NCBI RefSeq assembly: GCF_018449795.1
Contig: NZ_JAAVVE010000016.1
Location: forward strand, 22,828 to 86,827
Direction: 5' to 3'
From: Sphingomonas sp. dw_22
GTDB taxonomy: Bacteria > Pseudomonadota > Alphaproteobacteria > Sphingomonadales > Sphingomonadaceae
DNA length: 64,000 bases
The notes beneath the pieces were generated by a model. It saw only the letters and a program-made list of their open reading frames with translations. It was not told where the DNA came from and searched no databases. Both the position numbers and the translations under genes were made by a program. This document shows, piece by piece, positions 8,486-17,411 of this stretch (its first letter is position 1; every line of letters begins with the position of its first letter).

Positions 8486-10108
8486 ATGACGCTTCGTATC
8501 GACCGCCGCTCGCTTCTCGTCACCGGCACGCTGGGCATCGGCGCGCTCGCCATCCCCGGCTTCGCGCTGGCGCAGGTCGCCCAGCAGGGCTTCACCCATT
8601 CGGTCGCCTCGGGCGAGCCCGGCCCCGATACGATGCTGCTCTGGACGCGCTATGTCCCCACGGGCGGCGGCGCGGTGAAGCTCAAGGCGGAAATCTCCGA
8701 GACGGCGGATTTCGCCCGGATCGTCTCGGGCGGCGAGGCGATCACCGGCCCGTGGCGCGACCACACCAGCAAGATCACCGTCGCGGGCCTCAAGCCCGGC
8801 ACGCGCTATTTCTACCGCTTCGTCGCACCCGACGGCAGCTTCTCGCCCACCGGCAGGACGAAGACGCTGCCCGAGGGCGACGCCGCCCGCTTCGGCATCG
8901 CGATCTTCTCGTGCACCAACATGCCGTTCGGCTGGTTCAACGCCTATGGCCATGCCGCGGTGCGCGACGATATCGATCTCTGGGTCCATCTCGGCGATTA
9001 TCTCTATGAATATGCCAAGGGCGGCTATGCGCCCGAAGGCGGCCCGGTCGGCGGCCGCTGGCCCGAGCCGGCGGGCGAGATGATCCATCTCGCGGACTAT
9101 CGCCTGCGCTATGCCAGCTATCGCGCCGATCCCGATCTCCAGGCGCTCCATGCCGCCAAGCCGATGCTCGTCCAGTGGGACGACCACGAAAGCGCCAACG
9201 ACAGCTGGGAAGGCGGCGCCGAGAACCACCAGCCCGATACTGAAGGCGATTGGGACGCGCGCAAGGCCGCGGCGATGCAGGTGTTCCGCGAATGGATGCC
9301 GGTCTCCGAAAGCCCTTGGGGCACCTATGACATCGGCACGCTGGCGACACTGTTCCGCACCGAGAGCCGGCTGCTCGCCCGCACCGAGCAGCCCGACATC
9401 GCGCCTTTGTTCAAGGAAGCCGATCCCGCCAAGGCGCTCGCCGCCTTCCGCGACGGCGTCTGGCAGGATCCCGCCGCGACGATGCTCGGCAGCGAGCAGG
9501 AGGTCTGGCTCGATCACGTCATGCGCAAATCGGTCAAGGCCGGGCAGCGCTGGCAGGTGGTCGGCTTCGGCACGATCATGGGCAATACGGTGGCCCCGCC
9601 CGAGGCGATCTCATGGCTCAAGCCCGACGCGCCGCAGCGCGCCAGGGACTATGTCGCGGCGGGCGTGACGGCGGGCAAGCTTGGCCTGCCGATGAACTTC
9701 GACAATTGGGGCGGCTATCCCGCCGCCCGCGCGCGCTTCCTCAAATCGTCCCAGTCGATGGGCGCGAACCTGGTGGTGATCTGCGGCGACAGCCACAATG
9801 GCTGGGCGTTCGATCTCGGCCAGGACGGCAAGCCCGCCGGCGTCGAGTTCGCCGGCCACAGCGTCACCTCGCCGGGCTATGAAGGCTCGATCGGCACCGA
9901 TCCCAAGACGGTCGCCGCCGCGCTGGTAAAGGCCAATCCCGAGCTCAAATGGTGCGACACCAGCCGCCGCGGCTATATGGCGCTGACGCTCACGCCCGAT
10001 CGGGTGAGCAACGACTGGATCTTCATGGACACGGTGCTCCAGCGCTCGACCAAGGCCAGCGTGGGCCACACCGCGACGGTGATCCGCGGCCGGAACGTGA
10101 TGGGGTGA
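8486..10108 (+). CDS. phoD: alkaline phosphatase D family phosphodiesterase/phosphatase
   Basis: Protein of 540 residues. The N-terminus RIDRRSLLVTG with twin arginines at 7-8, a hydrophobic stretch and ALA-Q is a Tat signal, as expected for PhoD, which folds with metal before export. An N-terminal PhoD_N beta domain (HSVASGEPGPDTMLLWTRY) is followed by the metallophosphatase core: SCTNMPFGWFNAYGHAA, the metal-binding HLGDYLYEY, the WDDHESANDSWEGGAENHQ block and a later ICGDSHNGWAFD. PhoD enzymes release phosphate from phosphomono- or diesters in the periplasm using calcium and iron. AGGGAG lies 9 nt before the ATG. Upstream CTGTC-type half-sites do not have the 11-bp spacing of a Pho box, so phosphate control is not shown by the sequence. 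Confidence 0.95.
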   Translation: MTLRIDRRSLLVTGTLGIGALAIPGFALAQVAQQGFTHSVASGEPGPDTMLLWTRYVPTGGGAVKLKAEISETADFARIVSGGEAITGPWRDHTSKITVAGLKPGTRYFYRFVAPDGSFSPTGRTKTLPEGDAARFGIAIFSCTNMPFGWFNAYGHAAVRDDIDLWVHLGDYLYEYAKGGYAPEGGPVGGRWPEPAGEMIHLADYRLRYASYRADPDLQALHAAKPMLVQWDDHESANDSWEGGAENHQPDTEGDWDARKAAAMQVFREWMPVSESPWGTYDIGTLATLFRTESRLLARTEQPDIAPLFKEADPAKALAAFRDGVWQDPAATMLGSEQEVWLDHVMRKSVKAGQRWQVVGFGTIMGNTVAPPEAISWLKPDAPQRARDYVAAGVTAGKLGLPMNFDNWGGYPAARARFLKSSQSMGANLVVICGDSHNGWAFDLGQDGKPAGVEFAGHSVTSPGYEGSIGTDPKTVAAALVKANPELKWCDTSRRGYMALTLTPDRVSNDWIFMDTVLQRSTKASVGHTATVIRGRNVMG

Positions 10109-10113
10109 TCCTC

Positions 10114-10145
10114 AAAAAAGCCCCTCCCCTTCAGGGGAGGGGCTT
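10114..10145 (-). terminator. intrinsic terminator of pepN
   Basis: Reading the minus strand, AAGCCCCTCCCCT and AGGGGAGGGGCTT form a 13-bp perfect stem with a 2-nt loop (10118-10130 with 10133-10145), followed by a run of T residues opposite 10119-10114. It lies directly after the pepN stop. The stem is also a short copy of the GC-rich repeats found elsewhere in the window. Confidence 0.8.
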
Positions 10146-10153
10146 AAGCAGCC

Positions 10154-12742
10154 TCAATCCAGCGACTTGCTCGCCTGCTCGAACATATCCTTGCTCAACC
10201 CCGGCGTCGCCACGATCCGCTCCAGCTCGGCCCGCATCCTGGCCGCCCGCGCCGCATCGAAGCGCTTCCAGCGCCCCAGCGGCGGCACCAGCTTGGCCGC
10301 GGTCTGCGGGTTGAGCTTGTCGAGCGCGATGAGCTGGTCCGCGACGAAGCGATAGCCGCGCCCCGAAATATCATGGAACGCCCGCTGGTTGACGCTGAAC
10401 GCACCGATCAGCGCCCGCGCCCGGTTCGGGTTGGCGAGGGTGAAGTCGGGATGGGAAACCAGCTTCTCCACCATCTCCGCGGTATCGTCGCGGCTCGACA
10501 GCGCCTGGGTCTGGAACCATTTGTCGAGCACCAGCCCGTTGCCGGCATAGCGCTGGTAGAACGCTTCCAGCGCCTTTTCGCGCAAGGGCGAGGTGCCGCT
10601 CGCGAGCGTGGTCAGCGCGCCCTGGCGGTCGGTCATGTTGTCGGCGCCTTCGAACTGGCCGAACGCCAGCTCGGCGGCATCGGCCGCGTCCGTCGCCGCG
10701 ATATAGCCGAGCGCGACGGTCTTCAGCCGCCGCGCGCCCTTGCCCGCCGGCGAATATTCGAAGCGGTTCGCGCGCACCGCCTCATAGGCCGCGCGCCATT
10801 CGCCCTCCAGCGCGGTGCCGAGATCGCGGCGCAGCGCCTCGCGGGCGTGGAAGATCGCCTCGGGCTCGACCACCGCCATCTGGTCGCCGATGAAGCTGTC
10901 CGACGGCAGCAGCACCGCCTCGGCGATGAAGGCGCGATCGAGGTTCGGATCGGTCAGCGTGCCGCGCACCGCGTCGATCACCGCGTCATGCTCGCCCTTG
11001 CCGCTGGCCACTGCCGCGACCAGCGTGTCGAGCATCAATTGCTGCATCGCCTCGTAGCGCGCGAACGGATCGTCGTCATGCGCCGAGAGGAACGCCAGAT
11101 CCTTGGGCGTCCGATTGGTGTCGATGATGATCGGCGCCGAGAAGCCGCGATTGATCGAGAGCACCGGCATCTCGGTCAAATTCTCGAACACGACCTCCTG
11201 CACCGGATCCTTCAGCAGCACGAGCTGCTCCTCGCACAGCGATCGGCCGGTATATTCGCCGAACAGCTTGAGCTTGAGCGGCAGCACCATCGGCTGCTTC
11301 TCGGGCTGGCCGGGCGTCGCGGGCACGCTCTGGCGCAAGGTCAGCCGCGCGCGGCCCCCTTCGCGCGCCAGCGTCGCGGAGACGCGCGGCGTGCCGGCCT
11401 GGCTGTACCAGCGGCGGAACTGGGCGAGGTCGACGCCGCCGCCTTCCTCCATCGACTTGACGAAATCCTCGCAGGTCGCGGCCGTCCCGTCGAACCGATC
11501 GAAATACAGGTCGGTCGCGCGGCGGAATTTCTCGCGCCCCAGGATCGTCGCCATCATGCGGATGACTTCGGCGCCCTTGTTGTAGATGGTCGCGGTGTAG
11601 AAGTTGCTGATCTCGATATATTCGTCGGGGCGCACCGGATGCGCGAGCGGCCCCGCATCCTCGGGGAACTGGCTGGCGCGCAGGCCGCGCACATCCTCGA
11701 TCCGCTTGACCGCGGCGCTGCCCTGATCGGCCGAGAAGCTCTGGTCGCGAAAGACGGTGAAGCCCTCTTTCAGCGAGAGCTGGAACCAGTCGCGGCAGGT
11801 GACGCGATTGCCCGACCAGTTGTGGAAATATTCATGCGCCACCACCGCCGCGATCGCGTCGTAATCATAATCGGTCGCGGTATCCGGATCGGCCAGGATG
11901 TAGCGCGAATTGAAGACGTTGAGCCCCTTGTTCTCCATCGCGCCGAAGTTGAAGTCGTCCACCGCGACGATGTTGAACACGTCGAGGTCGTATTCGCGGC
12001 CATAGGTCTTTTCGTCCCAGGCCATGGCGAGCTTCAGCGCGTGCAGCGCATGGTCGGTCTTGGCGAGATCGGGCTCGCGCACCCAGATGCCGAGCTGCAC
12101 CTCGCGCCCGCTCATGGTGGTGAAGCTGCCGCGATTGGCGACCAGGTCGCCCGCCACCATCGCGAACAGATAGCTCGGCTTGGGGAAGGGATCGTGCCAT
12201 TCGGCCCAGTGGCGCCCGCCTTCGGCATCGCCCTGCGCGATCGGATCGCCGTTCGCCAGCAGCACCGGGAAGCGCGCCTTGTCGGCGGTCATCTTCACCT
12301 TGTAGCGGCTCAGCACGTCGGGCCGATCGGGGAAGAAGGTGATGCGGCGGAAACCCTCCGCCTCGCACTGGGTGCAGAGCATGCCCGAAGAGGCATAGAG
12401 CCCCTGGAGCTGGGTGTTGCGCTCGGGCGCGATCACCACTTCGGTCTCGATCTTGTGCGCGGCGCCGGTCAGCGGGATCACCAGGTCCGCGCCGTCCATC
12501 GTCCAGCCGCTCGCCGCGGCGCCGTCGATCCGCACCGCCGCCGGGGTCAGGCCGTCGCCGTTCAGCCGCAGCGGGCGATCATGCGTTCCGTTCCGCTCCA
12601 CCCACAGGGTCGCCGAGACCCGCGTGCTTGCGGGATCGAGATCGAAGTCGAGCACGATCTCCGGGACGCGCCAATCGGGTTCGCGATAATCCTCGCGCCG
12701 CGTGACATGGGGCGCCTGGGTTGCGGTTCGAACGTCTGCCAT
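10154..12742 (-). CDS. pepN: aminopeptidase N (M1 family)
   Basis: Protein of 862 residues, close to the usual bacterial PepN length of about 870. It removes N-terminal residues from peptides in the cytoplasm using zinc. The exopeptidase motif GAMEN is at residues 267-271, the zinc site HEYFH at 303-307 with the third ligand E326 (in LSLKEGF), and the catalytic-support Tyr lies in the NFYTATIYNKG segment. The C-terminal half is the helical superhelix domain typical of PepN, ending QASKSLD. The ATG at 12742 begins MADVRT; an extra ATG sits directly before it. A longer reading to 12889 would add residues not seen in this family. It is convergent with phoD, separated by a terminator, and divergent from the M28 peptidase pair, so this stretch is peptidase-rich. 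Confidence 0.96.
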   Translation of the reverse strand: MADVRTATQAPHVTRREDYREPDWRVPEIVLDFDLDPASTRVSATLWVERNGTHDRPLRLNGDGLTPAAVRIDGAAASGWTMDGADLVIPLTGAAHKIETEVVIAPERNTQLQGLYASSGMLCTQCEAEGFRRITFFPDRPDVLSRYKVKMTADKARFPVLLANGDPIAQGDAEGGRHWAEWHDPFPKPSYLFAMVAGDLVANRGSFTTMSGREVQLGIWVREPDLAKTDHALHALKLAMAWDEKTYGREYDLDVFNIVAVDDFNFGAMENKGLNVFNSRYILADPDTATDYDYDAIAAVVAHEYFHNWSGNRVTCRDWFQLSLKEGFTVFRDQSFSADQGSAAVKRIEDVRGLRASQFPEDAGPLAHPVRPDEYIEISNFYTATIYNKGAEVIRMMATILGREKFRRATDLYFDRFDGTAATCEDFVKSMEEGGGVDLAQFRRWYSQAGTPRVSATLAREGGRARLTLRQSVPATPGQPEKQPMVLPLKLKLFGEYTGRSLCEEQLVLLKDPVQEVVFENLTEMPVLSINRGFSAPIIIDTNRTPKDLAFLSAHDDDPFARYEAMQQLMLDTLVAAVASGKGEHDAVIDAVRGTLTDPNLDRAFIAEAVLLPSDSFIGDQMAVVEPEAIFHAREALRRDLGTALEGEWRAAYEAVRANRFEYSPAGKGARRLKTVALGYIAATDAADAAELAFGQFEGADNMTDRQGALTTLASGTSPLREKALEAFYQRYAGNGLVLDKWFQTQALSSRDDTAEMVEKLVSHPDFTLANPNRARALIGAFSVNQRAFHDISGRGYRFVADQLIALDKLNPQTAAKLVPPLGRWKRFDAARAARMRAELERIVATPGLSKDMFEQASKSLD

Positions 12743-12861
12743 CATCAGGCCGATATAGGAGCCCGCCCCCGCCCACAACAAACCCCGCAAACAAATCTGT
12801 CGGCTTGCGCGCCGGTTGCGGAGTGCTACCGATGCGGCAAATCCACTATTGGGGGGTATCC

Positions 12862-14511
12862 ATGCTTCGATTGACCGCGCCGCTCGCACTCGCCGTCGTT
12901 CTGGCCGGGCCGGCCCTGGCCCAGACCGCAGCCGAGAAGAACGCGGTCGTCAATGCCGAGCTTCCCGCCGACCAGGCCGCGCTCAAGAGCCACATCATGT
13001 TCCTCGCCTCGGACGCGATGCAGGGCCGCGAGGCGGGCAGCCACGAATTCGATATCGCCGCGCAATATGTCGCTTCGCAATTCTATGCGGCCGGCCTGAA
13101 GCCCGCGGGCGATGACGGCGCCTATCTCCAGAAGGTGCCGCTGGTCAGCTACAAGCTCGACGGCCAGGGCAGCATGGCGATCGCGCGCAAGGGCGCGACC
13201 GTCAGCCTGGTCTATGGCGAGGACTATATCCCCGGCGCCAATCCGGCGAAGCCCAGCTACACTCTCACCGCGCCGGTCGTGTTCGTCGGCTACGGCATCG
13301 TCGGGCTGGGCCGCGACGACTACAGGGGCGCCGAGGTGAAGGGCAAGGTCGTCGCCTTTTTCGGCGGCGCGCCCAAGAGCTTCCCGAGCGAGGAGGGCGC
13401 GCATTTCTCCAGCCCCGCCGCCAAGGGCGAGATCGCGATGAAGCGCGGCGCGGTCGGCTATATCGTTCTCGAATCGCCGATCCCGACCAGGCGTCCGTTC
13501 GCGGCGATGGCCGCGCTTGCGTCGCGCCCGCGCTTCACCTGGGGCGAGGCGGACGGTACCGGCCATATCGCCACGCCGTCTACGCCGGGCCTGGGCAATC
13601 TGAGCCTAGCCGGCGCCGCCAAGCTGTTCGAAGGCGCCAAGACCCCCTGGGCGACGATCCGGAAGCAGGCCGAGGTCGATGGTGCGACCTTCAAGCCGGT
13701 GGCGCTGCCGGGCACGCTCACCTTCACCGTGAAGACCGCGCTGACGCCGGTCACCAGCTACAACGTCGTCGGCCTGCTCCCCGGCAGCGATCCCACGCTG
13801 TCCAAGGAAGTGGTCGTGCTCTCCGGCCATCTCGATCATATCGGCGTCGGCCGGCCCGACAAGAATGGCGACACGATCAACAACGGCGCGCTCGACGATG
13901 CGGTCGGCATCGCCTCGCTGATCGAGGAGGCCAAGCGCTTCAAGGCGGCGGGGACGAAGCCGCGCCGCTCGATCCTGTTCCTGGCGGTCACCGCCGAGGA
14001 GAAGGGCCTGCTCGGCTCCGACTATTACGCCCATCACCTGACCGTGCCCAAGGGATCGATCGTCGCCGACGTCAATCTCGACATGCCGATCATCACCTAC
14101 AAGTTCGAGGATATCGTCGTGTACGGCGCCGAGCATTCGACGCTCGGCCCGATCGCCGCCAAGGCCGCGGCCGAGATCGGCGTGAAGATGTCCGACGATC
14201 CGCTGCCGGGCGAGAACATCTTCGTCCGCTCGGATCACTACAACTTCGTCAAGCAGGGCGTGCCCTCGGTCTTCCTGTGGCCGGGCGCGGGCGGCCCGGG
14301 CCGCGCGGCGATCGATGACTTCATGAAGAACCATTATCACCAGCCGTCCGACCAGATCGACCAGCAGCCGGCGATCGACTGGGAATCGGGCGTGCGCTTC
14401 GTCGACGTCAACTATCGCATCGCCCGCGCGATCGCCGACGGCGACCAGCGGCCGCTGTGGAACAAGGGCGATTTCTTCGGGCTCCAGTTCGACGGTCCCG
14501 GCGCCAAATAA
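12862..14511 (+). CDS. secreted M28 family zinc peptidase (first of tandem pair)
   Basis: Protein of 549 residues. A Sec signal peptide covers residues 1-23 (MLRLTAPLALAVVLAGPALA-Q). A protease-associated (PA) domain is inserted at about 110-210. The M28 catalytic core supplies the di-zinc ligands: H323 and the catalytic D325 in SGHLDHIG, bridging D345 in NNGALDDAVG, E379/E380 in TAEEKG, D407 in NLDMPI and H459 in RSDHYNF. M28 enzymes are aminopeptidases or carboxypeptidases, here probably periplasmic and used for peptide scavenging. GGGGGG lies 5 nt before the ATG. The next gene is a clear paralogue starting 11 bp after this stop. Substrate range is unknown. Confidence 0.93.
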   Translation: MLRLTAPLALAVVLAGPALAQTAAEKNAVVNAELPADQAALKSHIMFLASDAMQGREAGSHEFDIAAQYVASQFYAAGLKPAGDDGAYLQKVPLVSYKLDGQGSMAIARKGATVSLVYGEDYIPGANPAKPSYTLTAPVVFVGYGIVGLGRDDYRGAEVKGKVVAFFGGAPKSFPSEEGAHFSSPAAKGEIAMKRGAVGYIVLESPIPTRRPFAAMAALASRPRFTWGEADGTGHIATPSTPGLGNLSLAGAAKLFEGAKTPWATIRKQAEVDGATFKPVALPGTLTFTVKTALTPVTSYNVVGLLPGSDPTLSKEVVVLSGHLDHIGVGRPDKNGDTINNGALDDAVGIASLIEEAKRFKAAGTKPRRSILFLAVTAEEKGLLGSDYYAHHLTVPKGSIVADVNLDMPIITYKFEDIVVYGAEHSTLGPIAAKAAAEIGVKMSDDPLPGENIFVRSDHYNFVKQGVPSVFLWPGAGGPGRAAIDDFMKNHYHQPSDQIDQQPAIDWESGVRFVDVNYRIARAIADGDQRPLWNKGDFFGLQFDGPGAK

Positions 14512-14522
14512 GGGTTCCCCCG

Positions 14523-16130
14523 ATGCTGCGCTCGCTGCTCCTCCCCCTGCTGCTGCTCGCCGCTCCCGCCGCGGCGCAGACGCTCCCGCCCGAGCAGGCG
14601 GCGCTCAAGAGCCATGTCCAGTTCCTCGCCTCGGACGCGCTCCGGGGGCGTGAGGCGGGCACGCGCGACTTCGACGTCGCGGCCGAATATGTCGCGGCGC
14701 AGATGGAGGGGATGGGCCTCAAGCCGGCGGGCGCGAAGGGCGGCTGGTTCCAGCCGGTCCAGCTCGTCACCTTCCGCCCGGCCGAAAAGGCGGCCTGGAC
14801 GCTGACGCGTGGCACGGCGGCGGTGCCGTTCCAGTTCGGCATCGATTTCGTCAACGGGCCGGTGCCCAGCAGCCCCGATTTCGCGGCCCAGGGCGGGGTC
14901 GTCTTCGCCGGCTACGGGATCGTCTATCCGGAAGGCCAGCGCGACGATTACAAGGGCCTGGACGTCAAGGGGAAGATCGTCGCGCTCCTGCCCGGCACGC
15001 CGCAGGGCCTGCCCAACGAAGTCGAGGCCCATTTCGGCGACGACCACCAGAAGGCCCGCCTTGCCGAAGCGCGCGGTGCCAAGGCCGTCGTCATCCTCGA
15101 ATCCGCCGAGCGGCGCGAGCAATATGCGTTCGAGGCGATCGTCCCCTATTACGACTATCAGCGCAACACTTGGGCCAGCCCGGACGGCGTCGCGCACATC
15201 CCCGCGCCCGGCGCGCCGGTGGTCGGCTATGTCAGCCAGGTCGGCGCGGCCAAATTGTTCGAGGGCGCGAAGATCAAATGGACGGACGTGCTCGCCGCCG
15301 AGCGCAAGGGCGGCCGGATGCCCACGGGCGCGCTGCCCGGCACGCTCGCCACCGCCAGCAAGACCCGCGTGCGCACCGTCGAGACCAGCAACGTCATCGG
15401 CATGATCGAGGGCTCCGATCCGGCGCTCAAGAGCCAATATGTCGTGCTCTCCGCGCATCTCGATCATGTCGGCGTCGGCGATCCCGTGAACGGCGACCGC
15501 ATCTATAACGGCGCGATGGACAATGCGGTCGGCATCTCGATGATCCTGGAGGTCGCCCGCTCGATCCAGGCGATGCCGCAAAGGCCCCGCCGCTCGATCC
15601 TCATCATGGCGCTCACTTCCGAGGAAAAGGGCCTGATCGGCTCCGACTATTTCGGCCACAACCCCACGGTGCCGAAGGACTCGCTGGTTGCCGACATCAA
15701 TCTCGACATGCCGATCCTCACCTATCCGCTGGAGGATCTGGTGGTGCTCGGCGGCGAGCGGTCGAGCATCGGCCCGGCGGTGGTCGCCGCCGCGGCGGCG
15801 GAGGGGCTGAAGGTCGTCCCCGATCCCGCGCCCGAGGAGATGTTCTTCGTCCGCTCGGACCATTACAGCTTCGTGCAGTCGGGCATCCCGGCGGTCTCGA
15901 TCGACACCGGCCCGGGCGGCGCGGGCGCGGCGGCGCAGAAGCTGTTCCTCGACAACAATTACCACAAGCCCTCGGACCAGATCGACCTGCCGTTCGACTG
16001 GAACTCCGCCGCCAAGTTCAAGCATGTCGGCCTGGCGACGGCGCTGGCACTGGCCAACGCGGACGAGCGCCCGCGCTGGAACAAGGGCGACTTCTTCGGC
16101 GTGCTGTTCGGGGGCTATGGGGCGGAGTAA
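14523..16130 (+). CDS. secreted M28 family zinc peptidase (second of tandem pair)
   Basis: Protein of 535 residues with a short signal peptide ending AAPAAA-Q. It repeats the architecture of its upstream neighbour: PA domain with KAVVILESAERR, then the M28 core with SAHLDHVGVGD, NGAMDNAVGISM, TSEEKGLIGSDYFGH, NLDMPILTYPLEDLVVL and RSDHYSFVQSG. The bridging position reads D in MDNAVG as in the first copy (LDDAVG). Both proteins end with the same kind of tail (RPRWNKGDFFGVLF here, RPLWNKGDFFGLQF in the first), so the pair arose by tandem duplication and has since diverged. The start follows the first stop by 11 bp, so they are co-transcribed. The left inverted repeat of the DUF559 element begins 1 bp after this stop. 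Confidence 0.93.
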   Translation: MLRSLLLPLLLLAAPAAAQTLPPEQAALKSHVQFLASDALRGREAGTRDFDVAAEYVAAQMEGMGLKPAGAKGGWFQPVQLVTFRPAEKAAWTLTRGTAAVPFQFGIDFVNGPVPSSPDFAAQGGVVFAGYGIVYPEGQRDDYKGLDVKGKIVALLPGTPQGLPNEVEAHFGDDHQKARLAEARGAKAVVILESAERREQYAFEAIVPYYDYQRNTWASPDGVAHIPAPGAPVVGYVSQVGAAKLFEGAKIKWTDVLAAERKGGRMPTGALPGTLATASKTRVRTVETSNVIGMIEGSDPALKSQYVVLSAHLDHVGVGDPVNGDRIYNGAMDNAVGISMILEVARSIQAMPQRPRRSILIMALTSEEKGLIGSDYFGHNPTVPKDSLVADINLDMPILTYPLEDLVVLGGERSSIGPAVVAAAAAEGLKVVPDPAPEEMFFVRSDHYSFVQSGIPAVSIDTGPGGAGAAAQKLFLDNNYHKPSDQIDLPFDWNSAAKFKHVGLATALALANADERPRWNKGDFFGVLFGGYGAE

Positions 16131-16131
16131 A

Positions 16132-16584
16132 AGCCCTCTCCCGCTTGCGGGAGAGGGTTGGGTGAGGGTGTGAGCGGGAGGCAAATACAGGTGCCGAAGA
16201 TACGCCCCACAAACCCAAATGCGCGGCGCCTCAGACGTGAGGCAACGGATGTCGAACGAAAGCTCTGGGCCGCGCTCCGCAACCGGCAACTCGACGGCTA
16301 CAAATTCCGCTTCCAGGCCAGCATCGGGCCCTATGTCGTGGATTTCCTCTGCGCCGAGAAGCGGCTGGTCGTTGAACTGGACGGCAGCCAGCATAACGAA
16401 GGCGTTGACCGCCGACGGACAGATTTCCTTGAGAGCGAAGGCTATCATATCCAGCGCTTCTGGAACTCCGACGCTATCGAGAATCTCGATGGCGTGCTGG
16501 AAGCGATCAGCGCCAAACTGGCGTATCTCCCAGCTTTCCACGACTCACCCTCACCCAACCCTCTCCCGCAAGCGGGAGAGGGCT
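16132..16584. mobile_element. DUF559 nuclease cassette bounded by 39-bp perfect inverted repeats
   Basis: Positions 16132-16170 and 16546-16584 are perfect 39-bp reverse complements. Each end is itself a palindrome (CCCTCTCCCGC, TTGC or GCAA centre, GGGAGAGGG) followed by a TTGGGTGAGGGTG tail pointing inward. The only gene inside encodes a 131-residue DUF559 endonuclease-fold protein whose last codons are read through the right repeat. The left repeat begins 1 bp after the M28 stop and the right one abuts the GTG of the epimerase gene, so the cassette sits exactly in an intergenic gap. No target duplication is obvious. Classification as mobile is inference. Confidence 0.65.
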
Positions 16585-16586
16585 AA
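16191..16586 (+). CDS. DUF559 (Vsr/restriction-endonuclease-fold) protein
   Basis: Protein of 131 residues from the GTG at 16191, chosen because GGGAGG lies 9 nt upstream; in-frame GTG (16170) and TTG (16158) starts exist in the left repeat. The domain is the small PD-(D/E)XK-like DUF559 fold related to Vsr: ERKLWAALRNRQLDGYKFRFQ, then the probable catalytic block YVVDFLCAEKRLVVELDGSQH, then a C-terminal helix after RTDFLESEGYHIQRFWNSDAIEN. The acidic D in VVDF and E/D in VELDG with Q/H are candidate metal-binding residues. The C-terminal SPSPNPLPQAGEG is encoded by the right inverted repeat. The function of DUF559 proteins is not established; a role in handling the flanking palindromes is my inference. 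Confidence 0.88.
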   Translation: MPKIRPTNPNARRLRREATDVERKLWAALRNRQLDGYKFRFQASIGPYVVDFLCAEKRLVVELDGSQHNEGVDRRRTDFLESEGYHIQRFWNSDAIENLDGVLEAISAKLAYLPAFHDSPSPNPLPQAGEG

Positions 16587-17411
16587 GTGCGCCTCCTGAT
16601 CTTCGGCCCCGGCTACACCGCGTCCCGCCTGATCGCCCGGCTGGAGCCGCGCGGCTGGCGGATCGCCACCGTCACCCGCGAAGACTTCGCGGATCGCAGC
16701 CGCGCGGCGTTCGAGATCGCCCACGCCACCCACATCCTCTCCTCGGTCCCGCCCGATGTTGAGGGCGATCCCGTCCTGGCCGCCTATGGCATCGAGATCG
16801 CCGCCGGCACCGCCTGGCTCGGCTATCTCTCCTCCACCGGCGTCTATGGCGATACCGGCGGCGCCTGGGCCGATGAGAGCGCCCCGCTCGCCGGCCGCCG
16901 CGGTCCGCGCCTCGCCGCCGACGCGGCATGGGGCAAGCTCCTCAACGCCCGCACCTTCCGCCTGCCCGGCATCTACGGCCCCGGCCGCTCGGCGCTTGAT
17001 CGCGTGGCGCAAGGCACCGCAACCCGCGTAGCCGCCCCGGGCCAGGTGTTCAGCCGCATCCATGTCGACGACATCGTCGAGGGCGTGATCGCCGGCTTCG
17101 ACGGCCCGCCCGGCGCCTACAACCTCGCCGACGACGCGCCCGCCCCGCAAAGCGACGTCCTCGCCTATGCCGCCGCGCTGCTCGGCACCGCGCCGCCCCC
17201 CGAAGTCCCGCTGGAATCCGCCAGCCTCACCCCCCAGGCCCGCGCCTTCTATTCCGAGAACCGCCGCATCGCGAACGGGAAGGCGAAGCGCGTCCTCGGC
17301 TGGCGCCCGCGCTATCCGGATTACCGGTTGGGCCTGCGCGCCTTGAGCGCAATCACCAGCCCCGCCATCACCAGCCCCGCGCCGGCCCCCGCCAGCAGCG
17401 ACCAGCGATAG
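16587..17411 (+). CDS. NAD(P)-dependent epimerase/dehydratase-like protein (YeeZ-type SDR)
   Basis: Protein of 274 residues starting with GTG immediately after the DUF559 stop; the purine-rich GGAGAGGG of the right inverted repeat serves as its Shine-Dalgarno. The N-terminus RLLIFGPGYTASRLIARL is an atypical Rossmann loop (GxGYTA) of the extended short-chain dehydrogenase group. YLSSTGVYGDTGGAWADE is the usual Ser plus Tyr region, and FRLPGIYGPGRSALDRV and FSRIHVDDIV follow as in NAD-dependent epimerases. The typical protein would end near LGWRPRYPDYRLGLRAL; here the frame runs on about 25 residues into the convergent EamA gene, a 91-bp overlap. The substrate is unknown; annotation as a nucleotide-sugar epimerase would be overreach. 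Confidence 0.85.
   Translation: MRLLIFGPGYTASRLIARLEPRGWRIATVTREDFADRSRAAFEIAHATHILSSVPPDVEGDPVLAAYGIEIAAGTAWLGYLSSTGVYGDTGGAWADESAPLAGRRGPRLAADAAWGKLLNARTFRLPGIYGPGRSALDRVAQGTATRVAAPGQVFSRIHVDDIVEGVIAGFDGPPGAYNLADDAPAPQSDVLAYAAALLGTAPPPEVPLESASLTPQARAFYSENRRIANGKAKRVLGWRPRYPDYRLGLRALSAITSPAITSPAPAPASSDQR

Noticed and set aside
10373..12874. An 833-codon open frame on the strand opposite pepN
   Set aside because: High GC creates long antisense frames. The translation is Arg/His/Asp/Val repetitive with no fold, while the minus strand encodes a complete PepN.
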